This document shows positions 15,094-24,465 of a stretch of 37,415 nt of DNA, piece after piece (position 1 is the first letter of the stretch; each line of letters opens with the position of its first letter). The stretch is from an uncultured Prevotellaceae bacterium. Its GTDB lineage: Bacteria > Bacteroidota > Bacteroidia > Bacteroidales > Bacteroidaceae. The notes beneath the pieces were generated by a model that saw nothing but the letters and a program-made list of their open reading frames with translations, did not search any database and was not told the origin of the DNA. Made by a program: the position numbers and the translations under genes. The stretch lies in contig CAMHNI010000001.1 of NCBI GenBank assembly GCA_946186505.1, forward strand, positions 1 to 37,415, written 5' to 3'.

Positions 15094-16122
15094 CTAAAAA
15101 TTTACTTTTAATTGGTTGGTAATCAGCGCCAAGATGCCTCCAAGAGACAGCAGGGGTATGATTTCGAGGGCACAAAGGTACAAAAATATTTGCAGAAAAA
15201 CACCAATTTGCCGGAAAAAGATAATCCAGCACTTGTAAAATGTCAGAATTTTGGTCAGAATGAGGATAAAAATGACATAATAAACGACATTCTGCATGGG
15301 AAGACTGAAGTACACTTGCAGAATAACCGCAGGGAAGAGGACAACACCTTCAAGGGCGGTGATGAAGGCGAACGTCCACGTCCAGTGTTCGCTTTTTTTA
15401 CTTTCAAAGAACACCAGGTTTACCGCCTTATAGAGGATGGCCTTTCCGACAAAATAGGAAATGAAGACACCAAAGAAAATGCCGATAAGCTTGTAGGGGG
15501 CATCTATCAGGAAGGTGTCAGCGACGTAGTGGGTGATGTAAAAATAAGAGGTAATGGCCAGTAGCAGACAGGTTTGGATACTGAGGAAAAGCTGGAAACG
15601 GAATTTCCCTTCTGTTCCCGTTGATGTTGACTTGTCGCTGCGGGGTACGTAGAAAAAGTCCTTCAGCTGGTGAAGGATGGCCTGCCGGGAGTAGGCGAAG
15701 GCCGTCAGTGCGAGCACGAAGCAGAAGAGCAGCATGCAGGTGATGGCATCATCGCCGCGCACGGTGTAGGGGACAGGGTCCCCGGCCACGCCGAAGCGTC
15801 CACCGGTCAGCTCGGGGTGCAGCAGCGAGTCCTTGGTGAAGAAACTCTCGCGGTAATACTGGGGCAGGCTGACATCCTTCAGATTGCGCCCGGCATCGTG
15901 TCCGGGCAGGTGCAACGTGTCGGGCCGGTCGCTGTAGTGTATCTCGCCCGGCTGAAACCAGGCCTGGACGGCGGAGTCCTGTTGGGCTGGCGTAGCGTCA
16001 CGCGGCAACATCCGCAGCACCTGGTAAGGAGTCTGCGGACGTACTGGTCTTTGTACGACGGAGTCAGCTGTAACACTTGCTGCGGTCTGCCCAGCTGCTA
16101 TGGAATCCTGTTGTTGTAACAT
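15094..16122 (-). CDS. DUF4271 domain-containing integral membrane protein
   Basis: 342 residues. A Gln/Pro-rich N-terminal 120 residues without membrane segments is followed by six or so hydrophobic helices (about 125-145, 178-200, 212-234, 245-270, 275-295 and 305-335). The last part, near ALEIIPLLSLGGILA, fits the DUF4271 family found next to hemD in Bacteroidetes. The function is unknown. It abuts the metK stop directly (16122/16123) and precedes hemD by 13 bp, so it is likely in one transcript with both. The N-terminal tail (EIHYSDRPDTLHLPGHD) shows no recognised domain. Confidence 0.85.
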   Translation of the reverse strand: MLQQQDSIAAGQTAASVTADSVVQRPVRPQTPYQVLRMLPRDATPAQQDSAVQAWFQPGEIHYSDRPDTLHLPGHDAGRNLKDVSLPQYYRESFFTKDSLLHPELTGGRFGVAGDPVPYTVRGDDAITCMLLFCFVLALTAFAYSRQAILHQLKDFFYVPRSDKSTSTGTEGKFRFQLFLSIQTCLLLAITSYFYITHYVADTFLIDAPYKLIGIFFGVFISYFVGKAILYKAVNLVFFESKKSEHWTWTFAFITALEGVVLFPAVILQVYFSLPMQNVVYYVIFILILTKILTFYKCWIIFFRQIGVFLQIFLYLCALEIIPLLSLGGILALITNQLKVNF

Positions 16123-17379
16123 TTACAGGCCAAACGCCTTTTTAATGTCATCCACACGGTCGAGCTTCTCCCAGGTGAAAAGCTCCACATCTATCTCGCG
16201 GGTCTCATGATAGTGGCTGGTAAACACCTTCCTAACCGTCTCCGGCTTACGGCCGACATGACCATAGGCGGCGGTCTCCAGGAACATGGGCTGGCGCAGC
16301 TTCAGCGTACGCTCAATAGCCTTGGGACGCAGATCGAACAGCTGTTCTATCTTGCGTGCTATCTCGCTGTCGCTCATGGCGACGCGGGAACGCCCGTAGG
16401 TGTTGACATAGATGTTCATAGGACGGGCCACGCCGATGGCATAGGCCACCTGTACCAGCATTTCGTCAGCCACGCCTGCTGCCACCATATTCTTGGCAAT
16501 ATGACGGGCAGCGTATGCTGCCGAACGGTCCACCTTCGAGGAATCCTTGCCCGAGAAGGCACCACCGCCGTGAGCACCCTTGCCGCCGTAGGTATCGACG
16601 ATAATCTTACGGCCTGTCAGACCCGTATCGCCATGGGGGCCTCCGATAACGAACTTCCCCGTCGGGTTGACATAGTACTTGATGTCAAGGCCGAAGAGGT
16701 CGAGCACCTTCTGCGAATGGATCTGCTGCTTGACTCGCGGTATAAGGATGTTGATGACATCGTCTTTGATTCTTGCCAGCATCCGCTCGTCACTGTCAAA
16801 TTCGTCATGCTGGGTGGAGACAACAATCGTGTCTATGCGCTCGGGCACACCCTCGTCACTGTACTGTACCGTCACCTGACTCTTGGCGTCAGGTCTGAGG
16901 TAAGTCATTTCGCGACCCTCGCGGCGAATGTCGGCCAGGGTGCGCATAATCAAGTGGGCCAAGTCGAGCGACACTGGCATCAGGTTCTCAGTCTCGTTGG
17001 TGGCGTAGCCGAACATCATGCCTTGATCACCTGCTCCCTGCTCGTCCTCCTCGTCACGGTCAACACCCCGGTTGATGTCCTGGCTCTGTTCATGTATGGC
17101 ACTCAGGATGCCACAAGAGTTACCGTCAAACTGGTACTCTGCCTTCGTATAGCCAATCTTATTGATGGTGTTGCGGGCAATTGTCTGCAGGTCGATATAG
17201 ACATCGCTGCTCACCTCGCCCATAAGCACCACCTGACCGGTAGTGACGAACGTCTCACAGGCCACACGTGCCTTGGGGTCGTAGGCCAGGAACTGGTCTA
17301 ATATCGCATCGCTTATCTGGTCAGCCACTTTGTCGGGATGACCCTCAGATACTGATTCCGATGAAAATAAGTATGACAT
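16123..17379 (-). CDS. metK: S-adenosylmethionine synthetase
   Basis: 418 residues from the ATG at 17379 ([17 protein letters not shown]). An upstream in-frame ATG at 17415 lies before the predicted transcription start and is rejected. Motifs include [12 protein letters not shown] with the catalytic His14, [27 protein letters not shown] and [21 protein letters not shown] (phosphate and metal binding). The enzyme makes SAM from methionine and ATP in the cytoplasm. It heads the minus-strand cluster through tyrS behind a full consensus promoter. No SAM riboswitch is visible in the very short leader. Confidence 0.97.
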   Translation of the reverse strand: MSYLFSSESVSEGHPDKVADQISDAILDQFLAYDPKARVACETFVTTGQVVLMGEVSSDVYIDLQTIARNTINKIGYTKAEYQFDGNSCGILSAIHEQSQDINRGVDRDEEDEQGAGDQGMMFGYATNETENLMPVSLDLAHLIMRTLADIRREGREMTYLRPDAKSQVTVQYSDEGVPERIDTIVVSTQHDEFDSDERMLARIKDDVINILIPRVKQQIHSQKVLDLFGLDIKYYVNPTGKFVIGGPHGDTGLTGRKIIVDTYGGKGAHGGGAFSGKDSSKVDRSAAYAARHIAKNMVAAGVADEMLVQVAYAIGVARPMNIYVNTYGRSRVAMSDSEIARKIEQLFDLRPKAIERTLKLRQPMFLETAAYGHVGRKPETVRKVFTSHYHETREIDVELFTWEKLDRVDDIKKAFGL

Positions 17380-17412
17380 AGCTACTATTCTGTTTTTTAG
17401 AGTTTCAGCCTG

Positions 17413-17444
17413 CAAAATTACAGCTATTTTTCCGAATGGCCAAA
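17413..17444 (-). promoter_or_regulatory. Promoter of metK and the downstream cluster
   Basis: On the minus strand TTTG (17441-17444), a 20-bp spacer and TAATTTTG (17413-17420) match the Bacteroidetes consensus. A start near 17406 leaves a leader of about 27 bases to the ATG at 17379 and excludes the ATG at 17415. Confidence 0.8.
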
Positions 17445-17483
17445 CTTTCTGGCGAAAACGGTCGTTAATCAGAGAAAAATGTG

Positions 17484-17491
17484 TATCTTTG
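17484..17491 (+). promoter_or_regulatory. -7 element of the M16 peptidase promoter
   Basis: TATCTTTG fits TAnnTTTG and lies 26 bases before the M16 ATG. No good TTTG is found 19-21 bp upstream. It is divergent from the metK promoter, about 40 bp away. Confidence 0.55.
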
Positions 17492-17517
17492 CACGCATTT
17501 TATAAAACTACAGCTTT

Positions 17518-20370
17518 ATGAAACTTAAGAAAACCATTACCTTGCTGGTACTGGCATTTGTCAGCACCATGACAGCATCAGCACAGATGCCAACCATTCC
17601 CGTTGACCCCGATGTGCGCATCGGCAAACTCGACAACGGACTGACCTACTACATCCGCCACAACGAATGGCCGGAGAAGCGGGCAGAGTTCTACATCGCC
17701 CAGAAGGTGGGGTCCATCCAGGAGGATGACAACCAGCGCGGTCTGGCACACTTCCTCGAGCACATGGCCTTTAACGGCTCGAAGCACTTCAAGGGCAACG
17801 AGCTGCTGCGCTGGTGTGAGTCGATAGGCGTGAAGTTCGGTACCGACCTGAATGCCTATACCTCAATTGACCAGACGGTGTATAACATCAGCAATGTACC
17901 CACGACTCGCGAGTCGATTGTCGATTCCTGTCTGATGATTCTGTGGGACTGGGCCGACGGCCTGTTGCTGGAAAAGGAGGAGATTGAGAAGGAGCGCGGC
18001 GTCATCCACGAGGAGTGGCGACTGAGGTCGAGTGCACAGCAGCGTATGCTGGAGCGCGACCTGCCGAAGCTCTATCCGGGCTCGAAGTACGGCTACCGCA
18101 TGCCCATCGGTCTGATGGAGATTATCGACAACTTCGAGCGCCCGTTCCTGCAGGCTTACTACGAGAAGTGGTACCGCCCCGACAACCAAGGCATCATCGT
18201 GGTCGGTGACATCGACGTGGTCCAGGTGGAGCAAAAGATTAAGACGATGTTCTCGCAGATAGCCAAGCCGGGAGCCGACGCCGCGAAGATAGAGTGGGTG
18301 GAGGTGCCCGACAATGCCGACCCCATCGTGGTCATCGACAAGGACAAGGAGCAGCGCATCGACTTCGTGGAGGTGATGGTGAAGCATGAGGCCATCCCCG
18401 ACTCAGTGAAGGGTTCGCTGGAGTACCTGGTGGCCAACTATATGAAAAACGTAGCTGGCGGTATGCTGAACAGCCGCTTCGGCGAGATTGCCGAACAGCC
18501 TGACTGCCCCTTCCTGCAGGCCTCGGTCAACGATGGTACCTACCTGCTGTCGAAGACGAAGGATGCGCTTGACCTGAGCGTCGTGCCCAAGGAGGGCAAG
18601 ATGAACGAGGCCCTGAAAGCTGCCTATACCGAGGTGCGCCGCGCCGCTGAGTTCGGTTTCACCGCTACGGAATACGGCCGCTCGAAGGCCAACACGCTGA
18701 GCTCGCTCGACAAGCAGTACTCGAACAAGGACAAGCGCTACAACTCGCAGTTCGTGAACCAGTACGTGCAGCACTTCCTGGCCAACGAGCCCATCCCCTC
18801 GATTGACGACTACTATCAGCTGATGAAGCAGCTGGTGCCCGCCATCCCCCTGGAGGCCATCAACGAGGTGATGAAGCAGTTAGTGCCGCAGAACGACTCG
18901 AACCTCGTTGTGATTAGCTTCAACCAGGAGAAGGAAGGTGCCACCTACCCCACCGAGGAGGGATTCCTGGGCGCCATCAAGGAGGCCAAGGCAGCACCGC
19001 TGACGGCGTGGGTTGACAACGTGAAGGACGAACCGCTGATGACCACGCTGCCGAAGCCCGGCAAGATTGTGAAGGAAACGAAGGTTGACAAATTCGTCAC
19101 CGAGACGACCGACGGCGTGAAGAGCGGCTACTCAGAGCTGACACTGTCGAACGGCGTGAAGGTCTTCATGAAGCACACCGACCTGAAGAAGGACCAGGTG
19201 ATTCTCAATGGCGAAGGCTTTGGCGGTTCGTCGCTCTACGGTGAAAAGGACTTTATCAATATTAGAATGTTCAACGATGTGGTGGAGGCCAGCGGACTGG
19301 GTAATTTCCTGCACACGGAGCTGACCAAGGCCTTGGCTGGAAAGATTGCAGGTGCCTCGCTGTCGCTGGGTGCCTACCGTGCCTACATCAATGGCTCATC
19401 GACGCCTACTGATGTGGAGACGATGCTGCAGCTCGTCTATCTCTACATGACGGGTAACATCAAGAAGGACCAGCAGTCGTTCGAACAGCTGATGAAGGCC
19501 ACCGAACTGCAGCTGAAGAACCGCCTGCTGCAGCCCGAGGCCGTCTTCTCCGACTCGCTGACCCTCACAATGACCAAGCACAACCCACGCTTCAAGCCGA
19601 TGGACGTCGCCGACCTCGCCAAGGTTGACTACGACCGTATCCTCGAGATAGCCAAGGAGAGCACAGCTAACGCCGCCGCCTTCACCTTCACCATCATCGG
19701 CAACTACGACGAGGCCAAGATTCGTCCGCTCATTGAGCAGTATCTCGGCTCGCTGCCTTCTCAGAAGAAGATAGTAAAGGGCAAGGACGTATCGACAGAC
19801 TACGTGGGCAAGGTGGTGAACAACTTCAAGCACAAGGCTGAGACACCGAAGGCCATTGCCGTGCTGCACTGGTACTCGAAGAAAGTGCCTTTCACGCTGG
19901 AAAATGCCATCCGCGCTCAGGCCGTCGGACAGGTGCTGCAGATGATCTATCTGAAGGAAATACGTGAGGAGGCCAGTGCCGCCTACACTGCCGCAGGCCA
20001 GGCCGGCATCAGCCGCGATGACTTCGGTGACGAGTCGAGCATTCTGGGCTACTGCCCGATGAAGCCCGAGAAGGCCGACACCGCCGTCTTCATCCTGCGC
20101 CGTGCCGTCGAGGATATGGCTGCCGGCAAGTGTGATGCCGACATGGTGACGAAGGTGAAGGAGTATATGGTAAAGAACCACGGCGACCAGCTGAAGACCA
20201 ACGGCTATTGGAGCGACCGCATCTCGATGTGGCGCAAGTGGAACCTTGACTTCGACACCGACTACGAGAAGACCGTGGAGGCCATTACTCCCGCGAGCCT
20301 CTGTGCCTTCGTCAAGGAGGTGCTGAAGGCCGGCAACGAGGCAGAGATTGTCATGATGCCGGCTGAATAA
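17518..20370 (+). CDS. M16 family zinc metallopeptidase (pitrilysin/PqqL-like)
   Basis: 950 residues with a signal peptide (about 1-22, ending TASAQ). The first M16 domain has the inverted zinc motif HFLEH (His78, Glu81, His82) and, about 77 residues on, the EIEKERGVIHEEW stretch with Glu159 the likely third ligand. M16_C-like domains follow; a second half starts near SGYSELTLSNGVKVF (about 540) and is catalytically silent, the usual layout of a single-chain two-half M16 protease. It probably degrades peptides in the periplasm. It is a single gene: metK is divergent, and the HTCS gene converges with only 15 bp between them and no visible terminator. Confidence 0.93.
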   Translation: MKLKKTITLLVLAFVSTMTASAQMPTIPVDPDVRIGKLDNGLTYYIRHNEWPEKRAEFYIAQKVGSIQEDDNQRGLAHFLEHMAFNGSKHFKGNELLRWCESIGVKFGTDLNAYTSIDQTVYNISNVPTTRESIVDSCLMILWDWADGLLLEKEEIEKERGVIHEEWRLRSSAQQRMLERDLPKLYPGSKYGYRMPIGLMEIIDNFERPFLQAYYEKWYRPDNQGIIVVGDIDVVQVEQKIKTMFSQIAKPGADAAKIEWVEVPDNADPIVVIDKDKEQRIDFVEVMVKHEAIPDSVKGSLEYLVANYMKNVAGGMLNSRFGEIAEQPDCPFLQASVNDGTYLLSKTKDALDLSVVPKEGKMNEALKAAYTEVRRAAEFGFTATEYGRSKANTLSSLDKQYSNKDKRYNSQFVNQYVQHFLANEPIPSIDDYYQLMKQLVPAIPLEAINEVMKQLVPQNDSNLVVISFNQEKEGATYPTEEGFLGAIKEAKAAPLTAWVDNVKDEPLMTTLPKPGKIVKETKVDKFVTETTDGVKSGYSELTLSNGVKVFMKHTDLKKDQVILNGEGFGGSSLYGEKDFINIRMFNDVVEASGLGNFLHTELTKALAGKIAGASLSLGAYRAYINGSSTPTDVETMLQLVYLYMTGNIKKDQQSFEQLMKATELQLKNRLLQPEAVFSDSLTLTMTKHNPRFKPMDVADLAKVDYDRILEIAKESTANAAAFTFTIIGNYDEAKIRPLIEQYLGSLPSQKKIVKGKDVSTDYVGKVVNNFKHKAETPKAIAVLHWYSKKVPFTLENAIRAQAVGQVLQMIYLKEIREEASAAYTAAGQAGISRDDFGDESSILGYCPMKPEKADTAVFILRRAVEDMAAGKCDADMVTKVKEYMVKNHGDQLKTNGYWSDRISMWRKWNLDFDTDYEKTVEAITPASLCAFVKEVLKAGNEAEIVMMPAE

Positions 20371-20385
20371 GCCTCCGTCTGTATT

Positions 20386-23300
20386 CTACTGACTGAGTTT
20401 GTCAATAAACTCACGGGGCGACAAGCCAAAATGCTTGCGGAAGACTGACGAGAAATAAGGCAGCGAGGAATAGCCCACGGTGTAGGCTACTTGCGTGATG
20501 TTCAGCTTCTGCTCTTTCAGAAGACGGGCAGCCTGTTCCATACGGACATTACGGATAAACTCCGAGACAGGTATGCCCGTCATCTCTTTCATCTTCCGGT
20601 GCAGATGGGCACGGCTGATTCCTGCATCATGACAGATGTTGTCAACACCGAAGTCACTGTCGCCAATGTGGTCGTTAATACTCTTTATGATACGCTCCAT
20701 CAGTTGCTCGTCGTTACCCTTCACTTCTATCTGCTGCACCTTCTCGACGGCTTGCTGTGAGCCGGAGAACTTGCCGCGCAGACGCAGACGGGTGGCAATG
20801 AGATTGTCGATGGTGGCATGCAGCTCGTCGATGTTGAAAGGCTTGGTCAGGTAAGCATCAGCCCCCTTCTCCAGTCCCTCCAGTCGGTTGCCGATGTCGC
20901 TCTTCGACGTGAGCATGATGACGGGCAGGTGCGAGATGTTGACGTTGGTGCGTATCAGTCGCAACATGGTGAAGCCATCCATCTCGGGCATCATAACGTC
21001 ACTGATAACCAGATCGTACTTGCCGGTGAAGAGTTCCTTCAGACCGTCCTTTCCGTTCCTGCAGGCAGTGAAATAATAGTAGGCCGAGAGTTCTTGACCG
21101 ATGTAGCGGGCAATCTGCTCGTCGTCATCGACCACCAGCAGGTGGTAAGTCGAGTTGGGCTGCTTCTTTCCGGAAATCTTGATGCTGACAGGCTGCGGGA
21201 TGCTGTTGTCAAGTTCGGCCTCGGTAAAGTGGCTGTTACCCTGTGGCAGACGGACGGTGAAGACAGAACCTTTGATGCCGTCGGTGCGGTTGCGTCCGCT
21301 GATGGTGCCGTGGTGCATGTCAACAATCATCTTGCACAAGTTCAGCCCTATGCCAGTGCCCTCAATGTGAGCAGCCTTGTCGCTGCTGCCCTGGAAGAAG
21401 CGGTCGAAGAGATGCTGTATAGTGTCGTCGCGCATGCCCGTGCCATTGTCAGAAACAGTCAGCTCAACATAGTCTCTCACCGCTCCCTTGGCGCTGTCAT
21501 CGTGACCGCTGGCAAGCGTCATTTCAATGTCGCCGTGATCAAAACTGTACTTGAATGCATTCGAGAGCAGGTTGCTGACCACCTTGTCGAACTGCGTACG
21601 GTCAATCCACGCCTTGACAGGCTGTTCGGGAGCTTTGAAGGTGAAGTTGATACCACGTTCACGGGCATTGTACTCATAGAATTTGAAGATGGTGGCAATG
21701 AAGTCACCCATATCGGTCTCGCGGCAGTGCAGGTGCATCTGCTGTTTGTCTATCTTGCGTACGTCAAGAATCTGGTTTACCAGGTTCAGAATGCGCTTGG
21801 CGTTGTTGTCGATGGTCTCAACCACCCCTTCAGGAGCCTGTTCGGGCGTCAGCTTCTTCAAGGCACCCATAATGAGTGTCAGCGGCGAACGTATGTCGTG
21901 GGTGGCGTTGATGAGGAACTTCATCTTGTCCTCGTCAAGCCGCTGGTGCATACGCCGGCGCCACATCCATCCCAACAGTCCCAGGAGGCCAGCAAGTATC
22001 AGGAAGTAAAGCAGGTAGGCCAGTGTCGTGCGGTACCAGGGGGCGATGACCTCGATGGTATAGGTATGCGACTCCGAAACAACACCGTTGTCTATGGCCC
22101 TCACCTCCAGACGGTAGGTGCCGCTGGCTAAGTGATTCAGGGTGACAGTGTTCTGCCCGACACTGTTGGCTATCCATTCGCCGCCGTTCAGTCGGTGCTC
22201 GAAGACGGTGTTGGCCGAGTTGGCATAGTTCAGCAGTGAAAATTCCAAAGCGATAGTGTTGTCTAAATAGCTGACGGAGAAGCGGTCGCTCTCATCGACG
22301 GGGCGGGCGGTAACCTGCGTACCGTTCGACTCGGTGAGTGTTGAGACGGCACGTCCGCCGATATAAAACCCTGTCAGGCGCAGTTGTCCCGGCAGCACCC
22401 GAACGTCACGAACCTGACGGGGCGTGAAGGTGGTCAGTCCGTCGCCGGTAGCAAAGAAAATACGGTCGTCATCGGTGTGCATACCGGCACTGGTCACATA
22501 TTCGCGCCCTGACAGGCCGGAACCGCTGATATAGCTCACCCACTTGCGCTCGTCCATCCGGTAGTGCCAGATACCCATAGTGGTCGAGCACCAGTAGTCG
22601 CCTGCATTGTCCTGTACGATATAGCACACCGATAAGGTTGTCAATGGTTCCGACTCGGGCAGTTCCCTCAGGTGGTTAGTGTTGCGATACCACATATAGG
22701 GCCCCTGTTCAGTGCCTATGCTAATGTCGCCGTCATGGGTCTCCCAAAGCGTATTGACCGACTTCTGCAGAATACTGGACCAGCCAAAGGGCTTGAACGA
22801 GTCAGTCTGCGGGTCATAACATGTAACACCGTCGGAAGTGCCTATCCAGATACGGCCGTCCCGGTCAGGCATCATGGTCATAATCCAGTCGTTGCACAGC
22901 TTGCCGCGCACCGAGTCCTCGAGTTGTGTCATGCTGAAGAAGCGGAACTGACGGGTGCTTCGGTCATAGACGAGCATGCCCTTTGCATATACCGACAGGA
23001 AGAGGTGTCCCCGCCCATCGTCGGCCATCGTGTTGAACTTGTCGCACTCAAAGTCGGAGAACAGTTGCGTGCGTCCCGTCAGCGGATCGTAGGAGAACAG
23101 ACCGTGGCTGGTGCCGAGCCAGTAGTCTTTCCGACTGTCACGGTAGATAAACTCCACACCATGAGGGGCCTGTGGATGGGCAACGATGCGCCCTTGTCGA
23201 TCGAAGCCATAGACGCCCTTGTTCTGCACCGTACACCACGTGATACCGTCATCGCCTTGACAGACTGACGACACGCAGGAGCCGATGTCCTGCTTCTGCT

Positions 23301-24294
23301 CTGAGAAGCTCCAGGAGGAGAACTGCGCCTTGCGGTTAGGTATGAGGAAAAGCCCCTTCTGTTGGCATCCCACCCAGATATTACCCTGTCGGTCTTCAAA
23401 CAGCGCCCAGATTGTGGCAGTGTTCATATCGAATCCCGGTGCAGTGGTGGTGAAACGCTGCAGGCGGCGTGTTCCAGCGGGAATCCAAAAGAGACCATTG
23501 CCACGGGTTCCCACATAGACATTACCCAAACGGTCCTTGACAGCCGTCCGGAATCCGCCTATGACCTGCGCCTCGCCCAGTTCGATAGGGCAGTCAACAG
23601 GCTGCCCGTGCTCGTAGGCAAGAATCCGGTCGCGGCAGACCACCATTGTCCGTCCTTCCCAGTCGAAGAAAGCTGTCGGCACGCCGTAAGGCGATGAGAA
23701 CATCTGCACATCCTTCCCGACGGGCTTGTAACCGAAGCGGTTGGCGCCGCCCTTCCAGAATCCGCCGTTAGGGTCTTCGTAAATACTGTTGAAGAACACG
23801 TCGCCAGGGTCGCTCTGGAAGTCGTCGCGACGCTTCAGCATGGACGACGAGGGAGTAAGCTCGTAAATGCCGTAGCCTGCCGTACCAACCAGAAGCTGAC
23901 CATTGCGCAGCTGCAAAATTGCCGAAGCCCTCGGTCGCAGGCTGTCGGGGAAATGGTAATTGACGAAGCGGTCTGTAGCTGCATCGTAATACTGCAGACC
24001 CTTGGCGGTGCCCACCCATAAACGCCCATCCTTGTCGCACAACAGCGACACCACCGTGTTAAAACCCAGTGATGTGGAGTCCTGCGGGTTGTTCAGATAA
24101 GAGGTAAAGCGGTAGCCGTCGAAGCGGTTTAGGCCGAACTCGGTACCTATCCAGATATATCCCATCTTGTCTTGGCATATACAGGTAATATTTGTACTCG
24201 ACAGCTTGTCGCTGGAAAAAAGATGTCCCGTCTGCGCCTGGGTCATCAGACCATGTGCAAACAGCAGGAATATAGCAGTAAGTAGTTGTTTCAT
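20386..24294 (-). CDS. Hybrid two-component system regulator (HTCS): sensor kinase, receiver and AraC-type DNA-binding domain in one protein
   Basis: 1302 residues from the ATG at 24294 (MKQLLTAIFLLFAHGLMTQAQ, a signal peptide); an upstream ATG at 24345 lies before the predicted transcription start. Periplasmic propeller repeats (DKMGYIWIGTEFGLNRFDGY, DKDGRLWVGTAKGL, DRQGNIWVGC and others) span about 30-650, then a Y_Y_Y-like sandwich to about 745. A membrane helix lies at about 756-777. The histidine kinase has phospho-acceptor His799 (INATHDIRSPLTL), then NLLSNAFKYS, DNGTGM and GTGIGLNLC. The receiver has phospho-acceptor Asp1099 (DLVISDVMMPEMDGF) and the C-terminal AraC helix-turn-helix runs from about 1195. 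HTCS proteins sense oligosaccharides and activate a nearby polysaccharide locus; the adjacent GH115 gene suggests glucuronoxylan products. This is inference. Confidence 0.95.
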   Translation of the reverse strand: MKQLLTAIFLLFAHGLMTQAQTGHLFSSDKLSSTNITCICQDKMGYIWIGTEFGLNRFDGYRFTSYLNNPQDSTSLGFNTVVSLLCDKDGRLWVGTAKGLQYYDAATDRFVNYHFPDSLRPRASAILQLRNGQLLVGTAGYGIYELTPSSSMLKRRDDFQSDPGDVFFNSIYEDPNGGFWKGGANRFGYKPVGKDVQMFSSPYGVPTAFFDWEGRTMVVCRDRILAYEHGQPVDCPIELGEAQVIGGFRTAVKDRLGNVYVGTRGNGLFWIPAGTRRLQRFTTTAPGFDMNTATIWALFEDRQGNIWVGCQQKGLFLIPNRKAQFSSWSFSEQKQDIGSCVSSVCQGDDGITWCTVQNKGVYGFDRQGRIVAHPQAPHGVEFIYRDSRKDYWLGTSHGLFSYDPLTGRTQLFSDFECDKFNTMADDGRGHLFLSVYAKGMLVYDRSTRQFRFFSMTQLEDSVRGKLCNDWIMTMMPDRDGRIWIGTSDGVTCYDPQTDSFKPFGWSSILQKSVNTLWETHDGDISIGTEQGPYMWYRNTNHLRELPESEPLTTLSVCYIVQDNAGDYWCSTTMGIWHYRMDERKWVSYISGSGLSGREYVTSAGMHTDDDRIFFATGDGLTTFTPRQVRDVRVLPGQLRLTGFYIGGRAVSTLTESNGTQVTARPVDESDRFSVSYLDNTIALEFSLLNYANSANTVFEHRLNGGEWIANSVGQNTVTLNHLASGTYRLEVRAIDNGVVSESHTYTIEVIAPWYRTTLAYLLYFLILAGLLGLLGWMWRRRMHQRLDEDKMKFLINATHDIRSPLTLIMGALKKLTPEQAPEGVVETIDNNAKRILNLVNQILDVRKIDKQQMHLHCRETDMGDFIATIFKFYEYNARERGINFTFKAPEQPVKAWIDRTQFDKVVSNLLSNAFKYSFDHGDIEMTLASGHDDSAKGAVRDYVELTVSDNGTGMRDDTIQHLFDRFFQGSSDKAAHIEGTGIGLNLCKMIVDMHHGTISGRNRTDGIKGSVFTVRLPQGNSHFTEAELDNSIPQPVSIKISGKKQPNSTYHLLVVDDDEQIARYIGQELSAYYYFTACRNGKDGLKELFTGKYDLVISDVMMPEMDGFTMLRLIRTNVNISHLPVIMLTSKSDIGNRLEGLEKGADAYLTKPFNIDELHATIDNLIATRLRLRGKFSGSQQAVEKVQQIEVKGNDEQLMERIIKSINDHIGDSDFGVDNICHDAGISRAHLHRKMKEMTGIPVSEFIRNVRMEQAARLLKEQKLNITQVAYTVGYSSLPYFSSVFRKHFGLSPREFIDKLSQ

Positions 24295-24342
24295 GTCTAT
24301 AACTGTTATTGGTTGGCAGCGGTCGATGCTGCTTAATGGCTG

Positions 24343-24374
24343 CAAAGATAAACATTAAATCTGATACTGCCAAA
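24343..24374 (-). promoter_or_regulatory. Promoter of the HTCS gene
   Basis: On the minus strand TTTG (24371-24374), a 20-bp spacer and TATCTTTG (24343-24350) match the consensus. The -33 TTTG is formed by the end of the T-tract of the GH115 terminator. Transcription would start near 24336, giving a leader of about 42 bases. Confidence 0.8.
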
Positions 24375-24418
24375 AAAAAGTTTGCCGACTGCCTATATTT
24401 CACATACTGGCAGCCGGC
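24372..24418 (-). terminator. Intrinsic terminator of the GH115 gene
   Basis: On the minus strand GCCGGCTGCC (from 24409-24418) pairs with GGCAGTCGGC (from 24384-24393), a 10-bp stem with one G-U pair. Four bases later comes a run of eight T (24372-24379). Confidence 0.8.
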
Positions 24419-24465
24419 AGAAGAAAACTCATTAGTTTTTATCGACAATTATATAACCATTAAAC

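Noticed and set aside
16207..17301. 364-codon open frame antisense to metK
   Set aside because: It lies wholly within the well-supported metK gene and has low-quality composition.
17380..17412. SAM riboswitch in front of metK
   Set aside because: The leader from the predicted start point is only about 27 bases, too short for any known SAM riboswitch.
17380..17415. Upstream ATG of metK (12 extra codons)
   Set aside because: The predicted promoter -7 element overlaps it, and the conserved protein begins [17 protein letters not shown] at 17379.
20818..22131. 437-codon open frame antisense to the HTCS gene
   Set aside because: It lies opposite the kinase and receiver domains, which carry intact catalytic motifs on the other strand.
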